A stretch of DNA of 64,000 nucleotides from Myxococcales bacterium (GCA_019637115.1 JAHBWH010000008.1:32407-96406), one strand, 5' to 3'. Positions 1 to 9,165 are shown, counted from the first letter of the stretch. Notes: a model not told the origin generated them from the sequence alone. Translations and numbers: made by a program.

Positions 1-2
1 TC

Positions 3-1715
3 GGCATCCCCCGCCTCGCCGATCGGCTCGTCACCTACCTGTCGGACGAGTCCCCCATGATCCGCCGCTTCGCGGTCTATGGCCTCTTGCGCCTGCGCGA
101 CCCGGCCACCCTCGGGGCGCTGCTCCACGTCGCGGCTACGGACGATGATTGGTGGGTGCGCGAGCAAGCCGTGCAGGCGGCGGGCGAGCTCGGCGACGGC
201 CGCGCCGTCCCCTACCTCGAGGCGCTCGCCAAGGAGCGCGCCGACCTCCGCGTCGCCGCGCTTCAGTCGCTCGAGTCCTTGGCCGCGCACGACGTGCTGC
301 TGGGCCTCGCCGACCTCTGCGCGGACGAAGACCCCGGGGTGGTCCTCGCGATGCTCGAGATCCTCGGGCGCCTCCCGCGCGGGGTCGAGGCCGGCTTTCA
401 GGTCCAGGCGTGCGTGACCTCGTCCGACCCGCACGTGGCGAAGAAGGCGCGTGACCTGCTCAACAAATGGAAGCTCGCGAAGGAGGCGAGGGCGTCCGCG
501 TCGATCGGGCTCCTCGATCGCCTGCTCGTGATGAGCGCCGAGCAGGGGGCCGACGACGTCTTCGTCGCGCCCGGCCGGCCCCCCTACGTCAAGCGGCTCG
601 GGGTGATGGAGCCGGTCGGCTCGGCGTCGCTGACGGTGCCCGAGGTCGAGCAGATGCTCTTGCCGCTGCTGGGGCCGCCGCACCGCGCCGCGTTGGCGGG
701 CGGCGCGGACGTCGACCTCTCGCACGACGTCCCTGGCTTCGACCTGCGCTTCCGCGTGAACATCTTCCGCGAGCGCGGGGGCCTCGCGGCCGTGCTTCGG
801 CGCATCTCCCAGAAGATCCCGGACCTCGAGACCCTCGGGATCCCGCCGGTGGTCAAGCAGTTCGCGGACTACCCCAACGGGCTCGTGCTGGTCGGGGGGC
901 CGACGGGGTCGGGCAAGTCGACGACGCTCGCCGCGCTCATCGACTACATCAACGCCCACCAAGACCGGCACGTGATCACGATCGAGGATCCGGTCGAGGT
1001 CCTCCACCGCTCGCGGACCAGCATCGTGAACCAGCGCGAGGTCGGCACGCACGCGAGCTCGTTCGCCGACGCGCTCCGCGCGACGCTCCGGCAGGATCCC
1101 GACGTGATCCTGGTCGGCGAGCTGCGCGACCAGGAGACGATCGAGATCGCCGTCAACGCCGCCGAGACCGGTCACCTCGTCTTCGCGACGGTGCACACGA
1201 CGAGCGCGGCCGCGACGATCGATCGCCTCGTCCACAGCGTCCCCGCGGCGCGGCAGGTGCTGATCCGGAGCATGCTCGCCGAGTCGTTGCGCGCCGTGGT
1301 CTGTCAGCAGCTCTTGCGACGCCGCGACGACGTGAGCCGCCGCGTGCTCGCTTGCGAGGTGATGCTGAACAACGACGCCATCTCGAACCTCATCCGGCTC
1401 GACAAGGCCCTCCAGATCCCGTCGGTCATCATGACGCACCGCGAGCAGGGCATGCTGCTGATGGACAACGAGCTCGAGCAGCTCGTCCGCGATGGCGCGG
1501 TGGAGCCCGACGACGCGCTCTTGAAGGCGAACGACAAGGCGTCGTTCGGCCGCTTCCTCGAGGGGATGCGCGCGGGGTCGACCGAGCGCGCGTCGGTGCG
1601 CCCAGGCCAGGTCTCGGTGGACCGGTTCTCGATGCCGCCGCGCCCCCGGATGCCGAGCGGCGAGGCGGCGCGGCCCTCGTTCGTGCCTCCGAGCGCCCGC
1701 AAAGGAGGGAGCTGA
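3..1715 (+). CDS. PilT-family ATPase with N-terminal HEAT-like repeats (5' partial)
   Basis: The reading frame is open to the window edge, so the true start lies upstream; numbering here is from the first in-window ATG at 57. The first ~140 residues form repeated helical pairs with HEAT character (motifs such as WVREQAVQAAGELGD). The rest is a PilT/GspE-type secretion ATPase. It has Walker A GPTGSGKS at 281-288, an Asp box (TIEDPVEV), Walker B (DVILVGELRD) and a His box (ATVHTTSAAATIDR). PilT proteins are hexameric motors that retract type IV pili at the inner membrane. HEAT repeats suggest a protein-docking role for this copy. The stop is followed immediately by a second pilT-like gene, so the two are an operon. 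The C-terminal ~50 residues are Pro/Arg-rich and look disordered. Confidence 0.9.
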   Translation, partial: GIPRLADRLVTYLSDESPMIRRFAVYGLLRLRDPATLGALLHVAATDDDWWVREQAVQAAGELGDGRAVPYLEALAKERADLRVAALQSLESLAAHDVLLGLADLCADEDPGVVLAMLEILGRLPRGVEAGFQVQACVTSSDPHVAKKARDLLNKWKLAKEARASASIGLLDRLLVMSAEQGADDVFVAPGRPPYVKRLGVMEPVGSASLTVPEVEQMLLPLLGPPHRAALAGGADVDLSHDVPGFDLRFRVNIFRERGGLAAVLRRISQKIPDLETLGIPPVVKQFADYPNGLVLVGGPTGSGKSTTLAALIDYINAHQDRHVITIEDPVEVLHRSRTSIVNQREVGTHASSFADALRATLRQDPDVILVGELRDQETIEIAVNAAETGHLVFATVHTTSAAATIDRLVHSVPAARQVLIRSMLAESLRAVVCQQLLRRRDDVSRRVLACEVMLNNDAISNLIRLDKALQIPSVIMTHREQGMLLMDNELEQLVRDGAVEPDDALLKANDKASFGRFLEGMRAGSTERASVRPGQVSVDRFSMPPRPRMPSGEAARPSFVPPSARKGGS

Positions 1716-2789
1716 GTGGCGGCGCGGATCGACACCTTGCTGCGGCTCGCCGCGGATCAGCGCGCGAGCGATCTGCACCTGCACGCCGGCAAGGTGCCGC
1801 ACGTGCGACACGACGGACGCCTCGTCCCCTTGCCCTTGCGCGAGCTGGGCGTCCACCAGCTCCGCGGCATGCTCGAAGAGGTGCTCGACGAGGGGCAGCG
1901 CGACGAGCTCCTCGACGCGTCGCACATCGACTTCGCGTACGAGATCGAGGGCGACCGACGCTTCCGAGGGAGCGTCTGCCTGCAGACCGACGGAATGAGC
2001 GCGGTCTTTCGGGTGATCCCATCCGAGGTGCCGACCTTGGTCGAGGTCGGCGTACCCGCCGTCGTCGGTGGTTTCACCCGCCACGCGAACGGCCTCGTGC
2101 TCATCACGGGACCGACAGGTTCGGGGAAGACGACGACCCTCGCCGCGCTCGTCGACCTCGTGAACGAGACGAGTGGGCGGCACATCATCACGATCGAGGA
2201 CCCGATCGAGATCGTGCACCCCCGCAAGAAGGGCCTCGTCACGCAGCGCCAGGTGGGCGTGCACGCCGAGAGCTTCGCGTCGGCGCTGCGCTCGGCCCTC
2301 CGCGAGGCGCCCGACGTTCTCGTCGTCGGCGAGATGCGCGACTTCGAGACGGTGAGCCTCGCCCTCTCGGCGGCCGAAGCGGGCGTGCTCGTCTTCGCGA
2401 CCTTGCACACGGGCTCGGCGGCGAAGGCAGTCGATCGGCTGCTCGGCGCCTGCCCGGCCGACCAACAAGACCAGGTGCGCGAGATCATCGCGACGCTCCT
2501 GCGCGCGGCGCTCAGCCAACGCCTCTGCCGCGCCATCGGGGGCGGCCGGGTGGTGGCGACCGAGGTGCTCCTGCAGAACATCGCCGTCTCGCACCTCATC
2601 CGCGAGGGGAAGATCCACCAGATCGACGCCTACCTTCGCAGCGGCGAGCAGGCGTCGCGCGGCATGGGCAGCCTCGAGGACTCGCTCGCGCGCCTCGTCG
2701 CCGAGAAGCGCATCACGCGCGCCGAGGCGCTCTCCCAGGCCAACGAGCCGGAGGTGCTCGCGACCATGCTCAAAGGAGAGGACGCATGA
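1716..2789 (+). CDS. PilT-like twitching motility ATPase
   Basis: The 357-aa protein matches a standard-length PilT. An N-terminal PAS-like region opens with the typical DLHLHAGKVPHVRHDGRL segment. It is followed by Walker A GPTGSGKT at 132-139, an Asp box (TIEDPIEI), Walker B (DVLVVGEMRD) and a His box (ATLHTGSAAKAVDRL). The start is GTG, which abuts the TGA of the preceding gene and lies just after a strong AGGAGG ribosome-binding site at about 1703. It is expected to power pilus retraction. With the HEAT-fused paralogue upstream, the pair may form hetero-oligomers or serve different machines. No pilin or pilus assembly gene is visible in the window, so the exact system is unknown. Confidence 0.92.
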   Translation: MAARIDTLLRLAADQRASDLHLHAGKVPHVRHDGRLVPLPLRELGVHQLRGMLEEVLDEGQRDELLDASHIDFAYEIEGDRRFRGSVCLQTDGMSAVFRVIPSEVPTLVEVGVPAVVGGFTRHANGLVLITGPTGSGKTTTLAALVDLVNETSGRHIITIEDPIEIVHPRKKGLVTQRQVGVHAESFASALRSALREAPDVLVVGEMRDFETVSLALSAAEAGVLVFATLHTGSAAKAVDRLLGACPADQQDQVREIIATLLRAALSQRLCRAIGGGRVVATEVLLQNIAVSHLIREGKIHQIDAYLRSGEQASRGMGSLEDSLARLVAEKRITRAEALSQANEPEVLATMLKGEDA

Positions 2790-4447
2790 GCGAGCCGAGC
2801 AAGAAGGAGCTCCGGCGCCTCGAGACGGCGCGGGACCTCGAGGCGCGTGGTCACCTCGAGCACGCCGCGAAGGCCTACGTGAAGGCTGGCCGACCTGCCG
2901 ACGCGGCGCGGCTCTTCATCCAGATCGGCCGCCCGGCCGAGGCTGCGCGCGCGCTCATCGACTCCGTGGCGAAGACCTGCCCCGCGATCGCGCCTGACAT
3001 GGACATCGAGGCCCAGGCGCTCGTCCACGCGGCGGTCGCTTACTTCCAGCAGGCGGGGGACCAGGCGGAGGCGACGCGACACCTCGACGCACTCGTCGGA
3101 GCCGCGCCGCCGATCGAGCTCTCGTCCACGTCGACGTCGTCTCCCGAGCTCGAGGTGGGGCGCTCGCCCTCGTCGCCGGGCATCAGGAGGCCCTCGAGCA
3201 GCGGCATACCCGCGGTCCAAGGGAGGTCACCCTCGTCGGCGCCGCCCCCGCGCGAGCCCTCGCCGGCCCCGGGCGCCGAGCGTGGTCTCTCCGGCGCACC
3301 GTCCGTCGCGCCGGGGCGGGGCGCGAGCACGCCGGGGGTAGGACGGCCGACGAGCATCACGCCACGCGGCGTGCCTGAGGATCGACTCGCGAGCGCTGGG
3401 CTGCCCTCGTCACCGCGGGCAATTCCCGAGGAGCGACTCGCGAGCGCCGGCCTGCCCTCATCGCCGCCGCGGGGGATCCCCGAGGACAGGCTCGCGAGCG
3501 CGGGCCTGCCCTCGTCCCCGGGCCGGGGTGCGCCCGACGACCGGCTGGCGAGCGCCGGCTTGTCGTCGTCGCCGAGCCGGGCGCCCTCGGGCGTGGGCGT
3601 GCCGTCGCCGAGCGGGGCGCCCTCGAGCGCGATGTCGTCGCCGAGCCGAGCGCCCTCGAGCGCGGCCTCGCGTCTCGAGCCGCCCGTCTCCACGCCACGA
3701 CCCGCGCGCGCTCCGACGCCAGCGACGAGCACGCCGGGCCCGCAGCGCGGCGGCGTGAGCGCGGGCAGCGGCACGACCGGCGGTGATCCGCGCGACTTCC
3801 GCCGTGCGGCGGGCTGGCGCGACCAGGACGGCGGCGAGATCGAGGCCACGATCCGCGACCTGCTCTCCAAGGGAAAGAAGGGCGCTGCCGCGCGCGTCGC
3901 GTGGGACGTGGGACAGCACGAGCGCGCGCTGGGGTGGTTCGTCGAGGTCGATCTCAAATACCAGGCCGGCGCGTGCCTCCGGGCGCTGGGGCGCAACGAC
4001 GAGGCGCTCGAGATGATGGTGGCGCTCTCGGTCGACGACTCGCGCTACCGGCGCGCCTGCTTCGACATCATCGAGCTCAGCGAGCTCACGGGCCGCTTCG
4101 ACTTCGAGGTCGACCGCTTCCTCACGCGCTTCGTCGCGGAGGGCCCCCGCGACCCGCAGGAGAACGCCGCATTCCTTGCGCTCGCCGCGGTCTACGAGCG
4201 CTTCGGTTTCCCGCGCGGCGCGCGCGCCTGCGTCGAGTGCGTGCTCCGTCTGAGCCCAGACGAGGCCGCCGCGAAGGCGACGCTCGAGCGGCTGGAGCAA
4301 GCCGAGCGCGCCGCCGCCGTGAAGAAGCGCGCCTCGCGCCCGCCGCCGCGTCGCGTGCTCACCTCGCTGCCGCCGCTGCCCTCGCTCGACGAGTATCGCG
4401 CGCTCGCGCGCAAGCACGCGCCGCCGAGCCGGCCGCAGCGGAGCTGA
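2786..4447 (+). CDS. TPR-like protein with low-complexity repeat linker
   Basis: The start ATG overlaps the TGA of the pilT-like gene (ATGA), with AAGGAGAG just upstream, so the three genes are translationally coupled. The product is 553 aa. Residues ~1-110 and ~340-520 are Ala/Leu-rich helical pairs of TPR type (for example AKAYVKAGRPADAARLFIQIG). In between is a Pro/Ser linker holding four copies of a degenerate motif with the core EDRLASAGLPSS (DNA about 3369-3570), clearly made by tandem duplication. There is no signal peptide or membrane segment. A scaffold or adaptor for the two ATPases is the simplest guess; no specific family is recognised. Confidence 0.8.
   Translation: MSEPSKKELRRLETARDLEARGHLEHAAKAYVKAGRPADAARLFIQIGRPAEAARALIDSVAKTCPAIAPDMDIEAQALVHAAVAYFQQAGDQAEATRHLDALVGAAPPIELSSTSTSSPELEVGRSPSSPGIRRPSSSGIPAVQGRSPSSAPPPREPSPAPGAERGLSGAPSVAPGRGASTPGVGRPTSITPRGVPEDRLASAGLPSSPRAIPEERLASAGLPSSPPRGIPEDRLASAGLPSSPGRGAPDDRLASAGLSSSPSRAPSGVGVPSPSGAPSSAMSSPSRAPSSAASRLEPPVSTPRPARAPTPATSTPGPQRGGVSAGSGTTGGDPRDFRRAAGWRDQDGGEIEATIRDLLSKGKKGAAARVAWDVGQHERALGWFVEVDLKYQAGACLRALGRNDEALEMMVALSVDDSRYRRACFDIIELSELTGRFDFEVDRFLTRFVAEGPRDPQENAAFLALAAVYERFGFPRGARACVECVLRLSPDEAAAKATLERLEQAERAAAVKKRASRPPPRRVLTSLPPLPSLDEYRALARKHAPPSRPQRS
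3369..3570 (+). repeat. Coding tandem repeat (EDRLASAGLPSS units)
   Basis: Four head-to-tail imperfect copies of a unit of roughly 48-54 nt lie within the gene that starts at 2786. Each encodes the core x-DRLASAGL-x-SSP. The units differ mainly at synonymous or Pro/Gly positions, which suggests expansion by duplication inside a tolerant linker. Confidence 0.8.
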
Positions 4448-4463
4448 AAAGAAGCTCAGCCGT

Positions 4464-4610
4464 TCTCGCAAGCCGCCCTACTGGACGGCGCGCAGCGAGC
4501 GAAGCGAGCGTAGGCTCGCGGGAGGGGGCCCCGCGGGGCTTCACGCCCCGTGGGGGAGGGGCTGGCGACCTGGCGACAGCCCCTCAAAGGAAGCTGAAGA
4601 GAAGCTCAGC
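4464..4610 (+). repeat. Dispersed intergenic repeat, copy 1
   Basis: This copy starts TCTCGCAAGCCGCCCTACTGG and ends with GGCTGGCGACCTGGCGACAG, CCCCTCAAAGGAAGCTGA. The same head and tail recur at 4766-4820 and 16904-16996, and the head alone at about 26738. No protein is encoded. The copy directly follows the stop codon of the gene at 2786. The hairpin-capable GCTGA-N8-TCAGC at the stop codon is repeated again at about 4596-4610. Confidence 0.7.
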
Positions 4611-4755
4611 ACAGTTCCCCCGGAATTCGTGACCAGGCAGATCCATCCCGTCCAGCTGCGTTGCTCCTCAGTCACGGGCCAACAGCCCGCTCCTTCGTCG
4701 CGCCTTGCGGGACGCGCGCCTCTTTGCACCTGGTCACGAACTCCTGGTTCACTGT
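4611..4755. mobile_element. MITE-like element, 145 bp, 27-bp inverted ends
   Basis: The ends 4611-4637 and 4729-4755 are inverted repeats matching at 22 of 27 positions. The inner 15 bases (GAATTCGTGACCAGG against CCTGGTCACGAACTC) differ at one. The element is flanked by CTCAGC at 4605-4610 and 4757-4762, a likely 6-bp target duplication. Removing the element and one CTCAGC restores a sequence parallel to the uninterrupted one at 4446-4482. No coding capacity is seen, so it is a non-autonomous element or a mobile structured repeat. No transposase with matching ends is in the window; the IS at 27862 has different ends. Confidence 0.7.
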
Positions 4756-4765
4756 ACTCAGCCGA

Positions 4766-4820
4766 TTTCGCAAGCCGCCATGCTGGATTGGCGACCTGGC
4801 GACAGCTCCCTCAGAGGAGC
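4766..4820 (+). repeat. Dispersed intergenic repeat, copy 2 (short)
   Basis: The head TTTCGCAAGCCGCCATGCTGG is joined directly to the tail TTGGCGACCTGGCGACAGC and CTCAGAGGAG. It is a shortened version of the copy at 4464 that lacks the central G-rich part. Its upstream part is separated from it by the MITE-like element at 4611-4755. Confidence 0.7.
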
Positions 4821-4884
4821 GCGGCAATCTGAATCCGGGACTTCGGGAAGCCGAACGGGGTCGAGCCGCGTAGACTGCTCCGCG

Positions 4885-7812
4885 ATGCGATCGTCTCGGA
4901 CAACTCTCTTGCTGATGCTCCTCTCGCCCCTGGCCATCGGGGCCTCGTGCGGTGAGAGCCGGACCGCGACGCCGACGGGACCGCAGCCCGACCCGGCCGT
5001 CGAAGGCCCGACCGGCGAAGTGACCGGTCTGCCCAGCGGCGACTCGGCCGCCGCGGAAGCGATCCCCCTCCCCGAGATGATGGAGACGCGGCCGAGCGTC
5101 GCGGCTCGCGAGGCACGTCAGGCGCCGCCGATCACGTCCGTCGACGAAGCGCGCGACGCGCTCCGCCGTGGCTTCTACGCCGAGGTCGAGGCGGCGCTCG
5201 CACGCCTGCCCACCACCACGCCTTCGAAGCTGCTGCGCGCGCAGCTCCTCCTCGAGACCGGCCGGTACCGCGACGCGGCGACCCTGGCGCAGCAGGTCGC
5301 CAGCGGCGCGCGCGGGCCGGAGGCGGTCGCCGCGAAGACCCTGCAGGGCGAGGCGCTGCTCGCGGTCGGCGCGCTCGACGAGGCGGAGGCGGTGCTGGGA
5401 CCCTTGGCGGAGGACCGAGGAGCGCTCCGCGCGCACGTGATGCTCGGCCGCCTGCACCAGCGTCGCGGCCGCTCGGTGGAGGCGGAGCGCGCGTACATGA
5501 AGCTCATCGACGCCTTCAACGACGACCGCGTCACCGACGCCGACCCGGTCGGCCTCACGCTCGTGGGGATGGCCGCCTGGGGGCTCGGTAGCCCGCACGA
5601 CGCGAACGACGCCTTCCAGAAGGCCTCGCGGGATGGGCGCGAGCACGTCGAGCTGCAGCTCGAGTGGGCGCGCCTCTTCATGGCGAAATACGACACCGGC
5701 CACGCCGAGGAGTGCCTCCGCGACGCGCTCGCCGTCAACCCCGAGCACCCCGTCGCGCACGCGCTGATGGCGCGCGTCGTCATCGAGCAGAGCTTCGACT
5801 TCTCGCGCGCGGGCGAGCACATCGAGCGCGCGCTCCGCACGAACCCGAACCTCGTGATGGCGCACGTCACGCAGGCCGGGATGTCGCTCCGCGATCTCGA
5901 CGTCGCGGAGGCCGACGCGACGCTCGACCGCGCGTTGGCGATCGACCCGAACGATCTCGAGGCGCTGTCGACGCGGGCCGCGGTCCGCTTCTTGGCCGAC
6001 GACGACGCGGGCTACCGGCGGGCCAAACAGGAGGTGCTCGGGCGCAACCGCCGCTACAGCGAGCTTTATCGAATCGTCGCGGAGTACGCCGAGTGGGAGC
6101 ATCGCTACCCCGACATCGTCGGCATGATGCGCGAGGCGGTCACCTTGCGCCCCGACGACTACGTCGCGCACGCCTCGCTCGGCCTGAACCTCCTGCGCAT
6201 GGGAGACGAGGAGCCGGGGCTCGTCGCGCTCCGCGACGCTTGGCGTCGCGACCGCTTCAACGTCCGCGTCTACAACACGCTGAACTTCTACGACGAGGTG
6301 ATCCCGCGCGAGTACGAGGTGTTCGAATCCGCGCCGCTCACCTACCGCATGCACAAGGAGGAGCGCCGGCTGCTCGAGCGCTACGTGCCGCGCACGCTGC
6401 AGACCGCGTGGCGCGACATGGTGCGCCGCTACCGCTTCACGCCCGAGGGGCCCGTGCGGATCGAGATGTTCGCGAACCCTCAGCACTTCGCCGTCCGCAC
6501 CACGGGCCTGCCGAACCTCGGGGTCCAGGGCGTCTGCTTCGGCAAGGTCGTGACCGCGATCTCGCCCCGGGGCGGCCCCTACAACTGGGGGCAGATCACC
6601 TGGCACGAGCTCGCGCACGTCTTCCACATTCAGCTCTCGCGCAACCGCGTCCCCCGGTGGTTCACGGAGGGGCTCGCCGAATACGAGACGCTCGTCGCGC
6701 GGACGGATTGGAAGCGAGAGATGGACCACTTCCTCTGGTCGGCGCTCGATGGGGGGCGTCTGCCGCCCCTGCGTCTGCTCAACCGCGCCTTCACGCACGC
6801 GCGCTCCGCGATGGAGATGATGGTCGCGTATTACGCGAGCACGCGCGTGGTGGTCTTCTTGGTGGAGCGCTTCGGCTTCGACAAGATCCCGCAGATGCTC
6901 CGCGCGTGGGCCGCGGGGAAGACCACGGAGGCCGTCGTGCGCGACGTCTTGGGCCTGCCGATCGACGAGGTCGACGCGGCGTTTCGCGCGCACGAGCGCC
7001 AGCGCATGGCGCAGCGCGCGCGGGAGTTCGACGTCGACTTCGGCGCCTTCCGCGACCTCGACGCCGTACGTCGCGCGGCCGCGGCGGCTCCGAGCGACGC
7101 CGTGAAGCAAGCGGCGCTCGCGGCGGCGTTGCTCGCGCACGGCGAGGCCGAGGAGGCCAAGGCGACGGCCGAGCGTGCGATGGCGCTCTCGGCGAGCGAG
7201 CCGACCGCGCGCTTCGTGCTCGCGCGGCTCGCGATGGGACAGGGCGACCACGCGGGCGCCGAGGCGCACCTGCGCGCCATCGTGGACGGGGGACGCGACG
7301 GGTACTCGCTGCGGCTCTTGCTGGCGCGCGCGGCGCTGGCCAGGCGCGACCAAGCGGCGGCGAAGGCGGCCCTCGAGGCGGCGACCCGCATCGACGGCGA
7401 GCGGGCCGAGGCGTGGCAGGGGCTCGTCGCGCTCGCGCGCGAGGCGAACGACGCGGACGGGCTGCTCGCCGCGTTGACGGCGCTGGCGCGGCTCGAGGAG
7501 CACGACCGGGAGACGCACGGCGCGCTGCTCGCCGAGCTCGTCCGCCGCGAGCGCTGGGACGACGCCATCGCGGCGGGCGAGGCCGCGCTCTTCGTCGACC
7601 CGGCGAACGCCGAGGTGCACCTCGGCCTAGCGCGCGCCTACGCCGCGAAGGGACGCCACGCGGAGGCGCTGTACGAGGCGGACTCGGCGCTCATCGTCGG
7701 CGCTGGCGCCGCCGAGGCGCAGCCCTTGCGCGCCCGCGCGCTCGAGGCCCTCGGGCGGCGGCGAGAGGCTCGGGAGGCGGAGCGGGCAGCGGCGGAGGCG
7801 GGCAACCCGTAG
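4885..7812 (+). CDS. TPR lipoprotein with HExxH zinc-metallopeptidase domain
   Basis: The 975-aa protein begins with a hydrophobic segment ending GASC, an acceptable though non-canonical lipobox, so it is probably an outer-membrane or periplasmic lipoprotein. Repeated TPR-like helical pairs fill residues ~95-500 and ~700-970. Between them is a gluzincin-type domain with HELAH at 574-578 and downstream glutamates in FTEGLAEYE (595-601) as the likely third zinc ligand. The layout resembles Peptidase_MA-like TPR proteins common in deltaproteobacteria. The start ATG at 4885 was chosen because it opens the signal peptide; the frame is open further upstream through repeat DNA. The substrate is unknown. 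Confidence 0.85.
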   Translation: MRSSRTTLLLMLLSPLAIGASCGESRTATPTGPQPDPAVEGPTGEVTGLPSGDSAAAEAIPLPEMMETRPSVAAREARQAPPITSVDEARDALRRGFYAEVEAALARLPTTTPSKLLRAQLLLETGRYRDAATLAQQVASGARGPEAVAAKTLQGEALLAVGALDEAEAVLGPLAEDRGALRAHVMLGRLHQRRGRSVEAERAYMKLIDAFNDDRVTDADPVGLTLVGMAAWGLGSPHDANDAFQKASRDGREHVELQLEWARLFMAKYDTGHAEECLRDALAVNPEHPVAHALMARVVIEQSFDFSRAGEHIERALRTNPNLVMAHVTQAGMSLRDLDVAEADATLDRALAIDPNDLEALSTRAAVRFLADDDAGYRRAKQEVLGRNRRYSELYRIVAEYAEWEHRYPDIVGMMREAVTLRPDDYVAHASLGLNLLRMGDEEPGLVALRDAWRRDRFNVRVYNTLNFYDEVIPREYEVFESAPLTYRMHKEERRLLERYVPRTLQTAWRDMVRRYRFTPEGPVRIEMFANPQHFAVRTTGLPNLGVQGVCFGKVVTAISPRGGPYNWGQITWHELAHVFHIQLSRNRVPRWFTEGLAEYETLVARTDWKREMDHFLWSALDGGRLPPLRLLNRAFTHARSAMEMMVAYYASTRVVVFLVERFGFDKIPQMLRAWAAGKTTEAVVRDVLGLPIDEVDAAFRAHERQRMAQRAREFDVDFGAFRDLDAVRRAAAAAPSDAVKQAALAAALLAHGEAEEAKATAERAMALSASEPTARFVLARLAMGQGDHAGAEAHLRAIVDGGRDGYSLRLLLARAALARRDQAAAKAALEAATRIDGERAEAWQGLVALAREANDADGLLAALTALARLEEHDRETHGALLAELVRRERWDDAIAAGEAALFVDPANAEVHLGLARAYAAKGRHAEALYEADSALIVGAGAAEAQPLRARALEALGRRREAREAERAAAEAGNP

Positions 7813-7858
7813 AGCGGGCGCTGGCTCTCGCCGATCGCTTCTCGCGTGGTGCGAGTGC

Positions 7859-8213
7859 GCGGCCCCGGACCTGGACGGACCGGATGCGGCCCCGGACCCG
7901 GCCGCAGACCCGGCAGACCCGGCCGCGGGCCCGGCCGCAGACCCGGCCGCCGACCCGGCGCCGGCCGTGGGCCTGGCCGCGGATCCGGCCGCGGACCCGG
8001 ACGCGGACGCGGACCCGGACGCGGACGCGGACGCGGACCCGGACGCGGCCGCCGACCCGGACGCGGCCGCCGACCCGGACGCGGCCGCCGACCCGGACGC
8101 GGACCCGGACGCGGACCCGGACGCGGACGCGGACGCGGACGCAGACGCGGACGCGGACGCAGACGCGGACGCAGACGCAGACGCGGACGCGGACGCAGAC
8201 CCCGGCCCCGGAC
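7859..8213 (+). repeat. Hexanucleotide array (GGACGC/GGACCC)
   Basis: About 355 bp are built almost only of GGACGC, GGACCC and GGCCGC-type hexamers, fairly regular from ~7995 to 8195. Read on the + strand in one frame it is Asp-Ala/Asp-Pro. That frame is open into the lipoprotein gene at 8333, but the lipoprotein has its own start and signal peptide. Confidence 0.9.
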
Positions 8214-8332
8214 TCCAGATCCCGAGTCGTGGGGTTTGGGGGGAAGGCAGACAGAGGCAGGGCGCGGGCGCCGCTCGCCCACAGCGCGGCGGGGAAGGCG
8301 TGACCGCGGCCGTGGTGCTATCAAGCCTCCCG

Positions 8333-8911
8333 ATGCGCTCGCGATCGCTCTTCTGGGTCTGGGTGGTGATGGTCTCGGCGGCCTGTGGCGGGCGCCAGGC
8401 TCCAATAACCGGGGTCCCGTTCACCGACGAGGACCGCACCTATTTCGCGGAGGGCATCGATCTCGTGAACGACCCCGAGGCGCTCGAGGGGCGCTGGCGC
8501 GAGGACTGGGCGCGCGAGCTCGATCAACGGATCCGCCGCACGGACGTGGTCGCATACGTCCGAATTCGGACGGTCCGGACCGACACGGACCTCGACCGCC
8601 GGATGACCTTCCGGCTCTACCCCGAGGCGGAGAACGTGCTCCTCGGTAGGCTGCCCGAGACCCTGATCCTCTCGTCGGCCCAGGGCGACGCGGGCTTCGT
8701 CGCGATCCGCAACAACGAGCAGCGGCTGCTCCGCGACCGCTTCGTGCTCTTCCTGAAGTGGGAGCAGCCCGAAGGCGCACCCGAGCCGACCCCGCGCTGG
8801 CACCTCTCGCCCGCGAGCGAGCCGGTCACCGCGCGCGTCGAGTACCTCCTCGAGCGCCGCCGCGGCGTCGAGCGGACCTCACGCGCCCGCGTCATCGTGC
8901 ACGAGAACTGA
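8333..8911 (+). CDS. Small hypothetical lipoprotein
   Basis: The 192-aa protein has a clear lipoprotein signal peptide: MRSRS, a hydrophobic stretch (LFWVWVVMV), then the lipobox SAAC followed by GG. The ATG at 8333 is chosen because it opens this signal, although the frame is open through the upstream hexamer array. The mature part is a soluble mixed domain (ending ERTSRARVIVHEN) with no motif I recognise. It lies in the same orientation as the metallopeptidase lipoprotein upstream and the kinase downstream, separated from both by tandem arrays, so co-transcription is uncertain. Confidence 0.8.
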   Translation: MRSRSLFWVWVVMVSAACGGRQAPITGVPFTDEDRTYFAEGIDLVNDPEALEGRWREDWARELDQRIRRTDVVAYVRIRTVRTDTDLDRRMTFRLYPEAENVLLGRLPETLILSSAQGDAGFVAIRNNEQRLLRDRFVLFLKWEQPEGAPEPTPRWHLSPASEPVTARVEYLLERRRGVERTSRARVIVHEN

Positions 8912-8912
8912 G

Positions 8913-9165
8913 CGGGCCCCGGTCTCGGGCTTCTCGGGCTCCGGTCTCTTCGGGCTCCAGTCTCGGGCTCCGGTTAGCCCCGGTCTCGGCTCCGGGTCTC
9001 GGCCCCGGTGTCGGCCCCGGCCTCGGCCCCGGTCTCAGCCCCGGTCTCGGCTCCGGGTCTCGGCCCCGGTCTCAGCCCCGGTCTCGGCCCCGGTCTCGGC
9101 CCCGGTCTCAGCCTTGGTCTCAGCCCCGGTCTCAGCCCGGTCTCAGCCCGGTCTCAGCCCTGGTC
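8913..9165 (+). repeat. Tandem array (GGTCTCGGCCCC-type 12-mers)
   Basis: The array starts one base after the stop of the lipoprotein gene. It consists of GGTCTC, GGCCCC, GGCTCC and AGCCCC hexamers in varying order. It ends about 70 bp before the kinase start and shows no promoter-like sequence that I can point to. Confidence 0.85.

Noticed and set aside
467..4447. A 1326-aa frame covering the pilT region and continuing into the TPR-like gene
   Set aside because: Before 2786 it is the Arg/Pro/Ala-rich shadow of the two pilT-like genes. Only the part from the ATG at 2786, with its Shine-Dalgarno sequence and ATGA overlap, is a gene.
4629..4873. Short plus-strand ORFs (60-70 aa) in the 4.6-4.9 kb spacer
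   Set aside because: They are read out of the MITE-like element and dispersed repeat, differ in frame, and have no Shine-Dalgarno sequence.
7850..8220. Possible Asp-rich calcium-binding protein encoded by the hexamer array
   Set aside because: The array has no start with Shine-Dalgarno, no second domain of its own, and sits before an independent signal peptide. Hexamer arrays lack stops by nature.
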